Source: Anthoceros angustus | Lineage: Eukaryota; Streptophyta; Anthocerotopsida; Anthocerotales; Anthocerotaceae | Assembly (NCBI GenBank): GCA_010909165.1 | Contig: MU008153.1 | Location: 868,001 to 932,000 of the forward strand | Length of the DNA: 64,000 bases | Direction: 5' to 3' | Part shown: in pieces, positions 57,147-64,000 of the stretch | How positions within the stretch are numbered: position 1 is the first letter of the stretch | Layout of the letters: each line of letters starts with the position of its first letter | Notes under the pieces: model-generated | Database searches by the model: none | The model's input: the letters and a program-made list of their open reading frames with translations, nothing else | Told to the model about the DNA's origin: nothing | Translations under genes and position numbers: made by a program

Positions 57147-57330
57147 TGCAGTGCTGGCATGGGATCCACGGCAGACTTCCATATCTTGAGTGAATGCATT
57201 GCTACTGGAGGAGATTGCATCTGCTATGCGTCCCGTCACTCTGCTTCCTGTAATGCAGTAGTTCGAGTTGGAGGAGGAGGTGTTCCACGGACTGCTGCAG
57301 CCCTGCTTGAGTAACATTAAGACATGGGCA
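57147..57330 (+). pseudogene. ALDH3 exon 4 relic
   Basis: Starting with the acceptor CAG, CAGTGCTGGCATGGGATCCA aligns to the ALDH3 exon 4 start at 17695, then CCATATCT...AATGCA, a gap of about 12 bases, and GTTCGAGTTG...GGAGG(N)GTTCCA..GACTGCTG, CTGCTTGAGTAACATTAAGACATG against CTGCTGGAGCAGCACTGGGACACG. Two codons became stops. Other exons were not found around it. A dead, isolated copy 40 kb from the intact gene. Confidence 0.65.
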
Positions 57331-58430
57331 GCCTATGCTTGCCGATGACTCTTCAGACTTTCCATTGTGCTGCCAAACCCCCTGAACTTCCAGACTTTAA
57401 CATGAAACTGGATGACAAACTGAGATGGATGCATTTGCATCGTCCCTTTTTCACCAAGACCAACAGTTTTCCTGCGCGACACCCATTCATCAATCCCAAT
57501 TCTGTTCGAATCCACCCATCACATAATGCAAGGATGTCCGCGCATGGATCCTGAACAACAAAACCAGCATTACCAATCACAGAAGGGAATCTCCCTTCCC
57601 TTGATTAATGGGCGATAATCATGGACAACGAAATGACAAAACCAGTACACACTCAAGTGACAGTACGTGAAGAGACAGCTGATGCCTCCCCAGACAGCTG
57701 AAGTCCCGGAGACCTTTCCGCCGGGAGAAATTTTGGCACACAAGTATGGTGACGTTGACTTCACCACGCGCCTTCCAATGCCTGCCAGCGTCCCGAGCCT
57801 GAACAGCCTGGCACTGGCAGCCCATTCAATCATATCATGCCACGTGTTACAAGCATGCGTTTCGCAACAATGCGGCGGATGTGACCCATCTCAACCGGGG
57901 AGGACAAAGCGACAAAGCAAGGAGACACAGAGACTGACTAGAGTTTGCTGAGAACAAAAGAATCGATGCAGCACGCCAGTGGCCAGCACACGCGGATAAC
58001 AGAAGTGCCACACAAATGGCAGCTGCCTACTTGTACCACGCTGCCGCATACCAGCAGGCAGCATCTCTCCTGTAAGCAAATTACTAGGCAACAATCACAC
58101 ATTCGTTGCTTGCGGAATGTGAAAGAACCTACTAAGAAACAATCCTCTTCCATTTCATCCTTTCCATCCTTGATCAACTGACTTTAAACTCTACGCTGAC
58201 ACTAGTAGGGGAGGAGGACGAGATCAACTACTTCGGCACCGCTTTCGGTGCACCTACTGTTAAATTAACAAAAGCACACAAGAAGATGCGCGCAGGCCAA
58301 AGAACACGGATAGCTATCCTAGAAGGTGCAGAGTCTGTCAAGTCAGTAAGTTCAGCTAAGCAATGGGGAAGGGACATATGTACGCTGGAAAGGGAGTAAA
58401 AGGGAAAGAGGTGGTTTGAAAGCAGAAGTC
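57331..58430. other. Intergenic, 4CL 3' side
   Basis: No gene is accepted. The last part should include the 4CL 3' UTR. Minus-strand ORFs at 57570-57833 are short and match no family I know. Confidence 0.4.
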
Positions 58431-60077
58431 CTAAACTCTGCTCCTCAGCTCCTTCCTCAAGATCTTGCCAGAGGCAGACTTTGGCACAACGTCGATGAAG
58501 TGCACATGGTGAATCTTCTTGTAAAAAACCACCTCCTTGGCGACGTACTCCTTGAGGGCCTGCTCTGTGACGTCGGATCCCTCTTTCCGCACAACAAACG
58601 CCACTGGGACTTCCCCGGCTGCCTCATCCTTCTTCGACACAACAGCAGCGTCAGTCACATCCGGGTGAGCCAGCAGCAAAGCCTCCAACTCCGCAGGGGG
58701 CACCTGGAAACCTTTGAACTTGATGATCTCTTTTACCCGGTCCACAATGAAAATCTCACCATCCGAGTCCACCACACCAATGTCACCTGTATGCAACCAG
58801 CCGTGGTTGTCAATAGTATTCGCAGTAGCCTCCGGGTTGTTGAAGTATCCCTTCATGATCTGCGGCCCACGGATACAAATCTCCCCAGCCTCGCCAACCG
58901 GCAAGCTCACTCCGCTTTCGGGATCCACGACCTTCAACTCGGCATTCCTCATCACCATTCCGACCGACCCCGACTTCATCTGCTTCGGCTCCTTCGAGAA
59001 GGCCAGACTCATAGCCAACACCGGCCCCGCCTCCGTCATCCCGTACCCCTGCCCTACTGTCGCCTGAGGCAGCTTCAACCGGAGCGCATCCTCCAACTCC
59101 TTTCCGAGCGGGGCCGCACCAGACAGCACCCTGGTGATGCTGCTCAAATCATATTTCTCCACAATAGGACTCTTGCTGATGGCCAACACGATAGGCGGCA
59201 CCACAGGCGCCACGCTAATCTTATACTTCTCCACCAACCTCAACAAGCTCTCAATCTCAAACTTCTGCATAATCAACAGCGCCGCTCCGGCACGCAGCCC
59301 GCACAGCATCACAGAATTCAAGGAATAGATGTGAAACATAGGAAGCAGGCACAGCATCACATCGTCTGTGGTCAGATGCAGGTGAGGACAGTCTCCATCC
59401 ACCTGCTGCGCCACGCTCGAGATCAGGCTCTTGTGCGTCAACATCACACCTTTCGGGAGCCCGGTCGTGCCAGAGCTGTACGGCAAGCATACAACGGACT
59501 CCGGATCAACATCCACCGGGGTAAACTTGCTCTCATCCGCCTCCAACAGCAAACCGGCGCTCTCACAGCCTTCCGGGGGGGCATCGATCGTCAAAACCTT
59601 CGCTCCCAGCCCGGCCACCTTCCCGGCCCAGGCGCTCTGCGTGACAATGATCTTGGCTCCTGCTGCCTTGATCTGGTTCGCCAGCTCCCCGGCCGTATAG
59701 AACGGATTGGCCGTGGTCACCACAGCCCCCCGCAGCGCCACACCGAGAAAAATCAGCGCAAATTCGCAAGTATTCGGCAGCAACAAGCACACAATCTCCC
59801 CCTTCCCGACTCCCAGGGCCACCAGCCCGGCGGCCACCCGCCTCGACACCACCTCCACCTCGCTGTAGCTGTAGGTCTTCCCCGTTGGCCCGTCGATCAG
59901 ACACGGCTTGTCCCCGTACTGCTGCGCATTCTGGAGGGAGTAATGCGCAAGATTGAGAGTGAAGGGGATGTCAATGTCGGGCAAGTTGGAGCGGAAAATA
60001 TGCTCCCCGGCCTCCATCTCCGCGGGCATGCTCAGCGGCACAGCCGCCGGCTGAGGAGGTGCAAGAATCGGCGCCAT
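58431..60077 (-). CDS. 4CL: 4-coumarate:CoA ligase
   Basis: One exon, 548 residues from ATG 60077; the frame is open 6 codons farther but only to a GTG. The enzyme activates 4-coumarate and related acids with ATP and CoA, the entry to lignin-like phenolics and flavonoids, in the cytosol. Seen: AMP-binding box [15 protein letters not shown] (about 198-211), [11 protein letters not shown], box II GEICIRG, HTGDIG and [16 protein letters not shown], and the C-terminal catalytic lysine in SGKILRKEL. It ends RSRV, not a standard peroxisomal PTS1, which favours true 4CL over peroxisomal 4CL-like enzymes. Length is typical. The gene is intronless here, while many plant 4CLs have introns. The 633-codon ORF on the other strand is a GC-bias shadow. 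Confidence 0.94.
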   Translation of the reverse strand: MAPILAPPQPAAVPLSMPAEMEAGEHIFRSNLPDIDIPFTLNLAHYSLQNAQQYGDKPCLIDGPTGKTYSYSEVEVVSRRVAAGLVALGVGKGEIVCLLLPNTCEFALIFLGVALRGAVVTTANPFYTAGELANQIKAAGAKIIVTQSAWAGKVAGLGAKVLTIDAPPEGCESAGLLLEADESKFTPVDVDPESVVCLPYSSGTTGLPKGVMLTHKSLISSVAQQVDGDCPHLHLTTDDVMLCLLPMFHIYSLNSVMLCGLRAGAALLIMQKFEIESLLRLVEKYKISVAPVVPPIVLAISKSPIVEKYDLSSITRVLSGAAPLGKELEDALRLKLPQATVGQGYGMTEAGPVLAMSLAFSKEPKQMKSGSVGMVMRNAELKVVDPESGVSLPVGEAGEICIRGPQIMKGYFNNPEATANTIDNHGWLHTGDIGVVDSDGEIFIVDRVKEIIKFKGFQVPPAELEALLLAHPDVTDAAVVSKKDEAAGEVPVAFVVRKEGSDVTEQALKEYVAKEVVFYKKIHHVHFIDVVPKSASGKILRKELRSRV

Positions 60078-60960
60078 CTCCTTCCTCCTCCTCACGCGAA
60101 TCCTTCAGACTGCAGCTGCGGCTCAGACCGAGAACTCCACGCCTCCCCGCGATCGCGCGCACCGGCTTCACCTTCCTCGGAGCAACCCCGGATGCGAATA
60201 TGCAGGGCGCAGGGAGGGAAAGCAGAGGAGCTCGCCTTCAGAGCGACCCCGCGGGTCCTCTATGAACTACGTGGCTATGGCTGGAGTCCGACTTCGCTCG
60301 GCCTGCCCGCGCAATAAGAGAGGAGCGAAGGGAGAGGAGAGAGAAGGCGCGACCGGGCTCAGCCTCAGACGCAGGCTGGAAATTATTGCAACTGACTGGC
60401 GCCTCGGCGGAGCACGTCACTGCGTGTCTGAACCAGGGACCAGCGTCCCCGTCCCTCGGTGCATAGTACATACTGCTGCCATCTCGGATCTCGGGCCAGG
60501 ACGCAACCGCAACTTTGGGTTTATACCCAACTACATATGCGCAACGTCAAGCGCCAATTATTGTTACTCTACGTTCCAACTTACTATCGAGGCTTGACAT
60601 ACGAGGTTTTCAATCGTAGGTTATTCAGATATTATATGATAAGTAATTTTATCTTTGGTAAAAAAATAACTAGTCTTTGAGCAGCTTAAGAACCTGGATG
60701 ACCGAGATCTAGATATATAAGATATTTATTGAGTTGAGTTCAAAAGTTTACATAAAAGATTCAACCTATTATATATAGAATAATATTACATTTATTAATA
60801 TTTATTTTATAGACATAAGTTATCATAATATTAACATATTATTATAATATAATAATTTATATCAGACAGAGTTTGTACAAAATCTTCATATATATATTCA
60901 CCTAACCTTTGCAAGACAACTCATATTTTATGTACACAAGTCCCATATATGAATGGCTGG
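60078..60960. promoter_or_regulatory. 4CL upstream region
   Basis: The GC-rich first 500 bases hold the 4CL 5' UTR and promoter. Strongly AT-rich from 60600. No second gene. Confidence 0.45.
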
Positions 60961-61131
60961 TCTTCCAAGGACGACTTGTCGACTTGCCCAGCCATTCTTC
61001 CAAGGACGACTTGTCGACTTGCCCAGCCATTCTTCCAAGGACGACTTGTCGACTTGCCCAGCCATTCTTACAAGGACGACTTGTCGACTTGCCCAGCCAT
61101 TCTTCCAAGGACGACTTGTCGACTTGCCGTT
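60961..61131. repeat. 35-bp tandem repeat, five copies
   Basis: Units start TCTTCCAAGGACGACTTGTC at 60961, 60996, 61031, 61066 and 61101; the fourth has TACAAGG for TCCAAGG and the last is slightly short. Each has a GTCGAC palindrome. Because 35 is not a multiple of three, all frames stay open on both strands and give a 35-residue protein periodicity without any gene. Confidence 0.95.
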
Positions 61132-61138
61132 GTCGGAT

Positions 61139-61327
61139 AACCTCAGCCATTGTATCCCCAGGACAACCGACCAACCGAACCCGTGCTATTTCTTTGTATT
61201 TTGGATAAGAAACGTACAACGCAGAAACCAGAGCATTTAACCTCAGCCAGGACGAGTGACCAACTGGACTCGTGTCATTTCTTTCTATTTTGGATAAGAA
61301 ACGTACAACGCAAAAACCAGAGCATTA
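61139..61327. repeat. Direct duplication of about 95 bp
   Basis: AACCTCAGCC starts each copy (61139, 61239), and both end with TTTTGGATAAGAAACGTACA and ACGCA(G/A)AAACCAGAGCATT. The first copy has a small insertion. Confidence 0.9.
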
Positions 61328-62734
61328 TAATCACCAATGCACCCGGACTCCGACACATACACGACCTTCTCTTTCACTATTTTTATCTACCTCATAGCTT
61401 CCTTCTATATATCTCACTCACTCCTGAGACTTTTCGGCCTTGGAGTTCTCATAACCTTCCACATACTTATAAATTGATAGATCAATATTAAAGTTTATTA
61501 CACGCTGTAGGTCTGGCTCTTGAAAAATATGCATATATAATTAAAATAGTATATTATATAATTTATTTAAATTATTTATTAGTTTTTATCTATTAGATAA
61601 ACAGTGAAAATTTTTATTGTACCTATTGGCCACCTGTGTGCTGGCCCGATTTGATCGTGAATCGCGATTCGCGATTCGCGATTTTCACGATTCTCACGGT
61701 TGTGGGGGGTTTTATGTGAACACGCCGGCGGCCGCGAGGGTCCTTCGGGACTCGAGCGTCTCGCGGAGCAAGGCAGATGCTTGCCATTATATGCCGCGGC
61801 CTCGAGTTGGTGGTACAGTAAAAAGCGCCATCAACTCCGCCAACCCAGTGCCGTGTCAAGTGAATCGTACACGCACGACTAGTATGTACATATACGGTCC
61901 GATGTCACAGCCGATGGACGGCTGTGGCTGGGGCTGTGGCTGGGGCTGGGGCTGGGGCTGGGGCAGGTCACAGGTAGCAAACTGGCGGGCGACGTGTCCA
62001 CCCTGCGCACCTCTGCAGGCGCTCGTGCCTGCTTTTTCTCGGAATACGTTTGCAGAGGTGTCAGGAGGTAAGGGTGGGTCGTTTCACACTGGCGTCGCGG
62101 GAGGATTCGGGCGTTTATGGACCTTCGAGCTTTTCTGTTGGCGGGAGCGGGGAGCCCGGACCCGTGAGCGGACTGGCGGGTCGGCGGATTTGCGGACTCG
62201 AGGTGAGGTGAGGTGAGGTGAAGTGCATTTGCGATCGGATCGTGGAAGGTCGCTGCGATGCGGTGTCTGCGTAAGCGCCGGGAGCTTTTCTTGAAGCAGA
62301 TGCCGGTGGCCGAGTGGCGGTGTGCTAGTGTGCCTTGTGCGTCCGCCTTTGCAAAATAATTTGGTTTGCAACGCAAGGAAGACAAGGCGGATCGAGGAGC
62401 ATGAAATTTCTTCGATTTGTGTAGGTGATGCTGTTGAAGATGGAGGTGGCTTGAGACAGGAGTGAGCTTCATCGTAGCGTGGCCTCCGGAAGTTGCATGT
62501 GTGATGCGAGATCCGTGTTTCAGATTTCCAAACATTGGTCGTATAGAGCGTGGTGCTGGAGGGTGAGGGATAGACCATGTCATTGTTTGTACAGTAGTTG
62601 TTGTGTAGGTCGGTTTTGCAGCGCCTATTATTGGTCGGACTGGTGTGCGGTGCAACTTCATCAGCTGCCTCGCATCACATTTAGATGAATCTCATTCGTT
62701 TTAAGCGATCTCATCAGAGGTGCGGCCTGATTCC
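61328..62734. other. Intergenic with G-rich repeat
   Basis: At 61922-61965 a GGGGCT hexamer with GTGGCT variants repeats, with four consecutive G4 tracts able to form a quadruplex. ATTCGCG occurs in close copies near 61668-61683, and GAGGT is repeated at 62199-62221. A 260-codon minus-strand ORF (62661-61879) is low-complexity and rejected as a gene. No recognised gene. Confidence 0.45.
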
Positions 62735-63956
62735 ATGCAGATCTGGAGATCTTATAAGTTGCAGAGCAAAGAGAAATACATTCCCCAGCTTTTGCAGAAT
62801 TGCAGGTTGCCTCTCGCATTGTTGACGGGGCGGTAAGTGACGGGGTGGAGGCAAGTCGTGCTGTGCGAATAAGCTGATGTCAGGGCATGTGACCTTTCTT
62901 CAGCAGCTGAAGGACATGATTTTACTAATCAAGATCAACAGGCGGTCAAAGCTCAGAGGCATTTTTGGCGCGGAAACGGGCCTGGGACAGTGTGCGAGCA
63001 GGTGGATGCACGAATGTATTGGCAAAGTCCGATCTAGACTACCATGTTTTCGCCAGGGAACTCAACAAGCTCCTTCCACCGATCACCAGAGCTGCATTGT
63101 TCTGCGTGCTTCAGCTGTCGCTTTCGTCGCTTGCGAAATTTTGCAGACCGTGCGACTCCTCCGCGTCTCTAACTTCGAATCTTCCCCGTGGGGACTCCCC
63201 CTACGGAATGCAGATATCTTTCACATCATGGGATTATAACAAGTCTCACACATTGGGGCGTCTGCAGATCTGGCACGTGCTGGCCCAGGACTCATTGGAC
63301 GGCCAATTTGGATGCCACGCTTGCAACCGTGGTCGGGTGCAACGTTGGAACTGAAGTAACTATCCGAGCCTGCCTCGGTTGAATCATTTGAGTTATGTGT
63401 GAAGACTTGAAGACATGATGCGTAAAACCCTCATCCTTGTTGGTAGGTAACTCCAGTCGTGGTAGTGAAACATAGCACTACGTACATGTACTTGCTGTGT
63501 TACCCCTGGAATATTGCTTGCTTCCAATCTGGATCTCTTTCTGCAACACGGTCCCAGGGGACTGGGGGGTGCCTGTCAGGGATCTTGTTCTTTTACAGTC
63601 ACATTGTCGAATTGATATACCTGGAGGATGGTGGGTCGCACTTGCGGTCTGCAACGGCGGTCAAGAACTTGCAGATTCCTCTGTATGCACCAAGCGCCAC
63701 CATGCAGACGCGTGATACTGTGGAACGCTTGGACACTAGTACTGCCTCACCTGCAGTTGCAGTTTTCAGCACATTCAAGTGTCGGAACCTCAGCAGAAGT
63801 TGCAGTTTTCTCCACATGTCTGATAGAACTGTAGAAGAGGACAACGGGATTGAGTCCGAATTATATTACAATTTCCGTAGTCACCAACATGAGGCTACGA
63901 AGAGTGCGTCCACTGATACTGATAGGACAAGCAGCAAACAACTGTATTGCAACTGA
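62735..63956 (+). other. Coding-like segments of an unresolved gene
   Basis: ATG 62735 opens 32 codons (WRSYKLQSKEKYIPQLLQNC, then PLALLTG) ending at a good donor, CG|GTAAGTG at 62832. About 62950-63354 is open with AFLARKRAWDSVRAGG, YHVFARELNKLLPPITRAA, but in a frame that does not splice simply to the first piece. 63459-63956 is open for 165 codons from an ATG. These look like exons or eroded exons of a gene near the window end. No family is recognised. Confidence 0.3.
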
Positions 63957-64000
63957 TGAGGTTTGCACCTCCTACGAAAGCTTCATATTTTTGGTCATCC

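Noticed and set aside
58416-60317. 633-codon plus-strand ORF
   Set aside because: It lies antisense over 4CL, whose motifs are unambiguous. The ORF is rich in His, Arg, Gln and Leu and comes from GC-rich third positions.
60961-61131. CRISPR-like array
   Set aside because: Units are contiguous with no unique spacers, and the window is a plant nuclear genome.
61879-62661. 260-codon minus-strand ORF
   Set aside because: Low-complexity Ser/Pro/His sequence over a GGGGCT repeat and GC-rich DNA; no start context, domain or splice support.
1-64000. tRNA, rRNA or snoRNA genes
   Set aside because: I looked for tRNA T-loop and anticodon-arm patterns by eye and saw none; a covariance-model scan was not possible.

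Overview
The window is nuclear DNA of a land plant. The evidence is a set of plant families: a CUL1 cullin, an ALDH3-type aldehyde dehydrogenase, an NTMC2T6-type SMP/C2 membrane-tether protein, ginkbilobin-like (Gnk2/DUF26) secreted proteins, a wall-associated-kinase-like receptor kinase, 4-coumarate:CoA ligase and a PPR relic. Introns are short (about 60-180 nt, GT-AG with one GC-AG). Compact introns, an uninterrupted 4CL gene and a DYW/PLS-like PPR relic suggest a seedless plant (bryophyte, lycophyte or fern) rather than a flowering plant. That placement is inference; nothing here names the species.

Layout. 1-10.4 kb is repeat-rich: tandem repeats, an ORF broken by a small TIR transposon, and a decayed Ty1/copia element whose LTR was hit by a CACTA-like end. 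10.4-19.3 kb is a gene island with CUL1 (19 coding exons) and ALDH3 (10 coding exons); just upstream of ALDH3 lies an imperfect inverted copy of its own 5' end. 19.4-22.6 kb holds a PPR pseudogene, LTR-like and tandem-repeat DNA and a second TIR element. 23.4-28.8 kb is a divergent pair, an RNF170-like RING/DUF1232 protein (minus) and NTMC2T6 (plus), both predicted membrane proteins of the ER system. 29-40 kb is AT-rich accessory DNA: an IWS1-like gene with an expanded 32-residue repeat, a broken second IWS1 copy, at least three 3' ends of one LINE family, and a composite of captured gene fragments. 40.3-43.2 kb is a 978-codon intronless gene of unknown function with a C-terminal membrane anchor, a 0.6 kb piece of which is duplicated at 33.5-34.1 kb. 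43.5-45.7 kb holds a small membrane protein gene next to a copia LTR, plus a two-exon unknown gene. 47-51.5 kb holds Gnk2 genes, one partly duplicated in tandem with reciprocal damage. 51.9-53.1 kb is a transposon nested in a transposon. 53.5-60.1 kb holds the receptor kinase, an ALDH3 exon relic and 4CL. 60.1-64 kb holds a 35-bp tandem repeat, a G-rich repeat and open but unresolved coding-like segments.

The confident genes are ordinary plant cell biology (SCF ubiquitin ligase scaffold, aldehyde detoxification, ER ubiquitin ligase, ER membrane contact, phenylpropanoid entry, wall or defence signalling) and do not form a pathway cluster. The unusual content is structural: a three-copy TA-inserting MITE family with an ORF that becomes continuous when one copy is removed, a clean nested insertion, an inverted promoter duplication, and reciprocal lesions in the Gnk2 duplicates. 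Exon boundaries were read by eye from splice sites, reading frame and family conservation.
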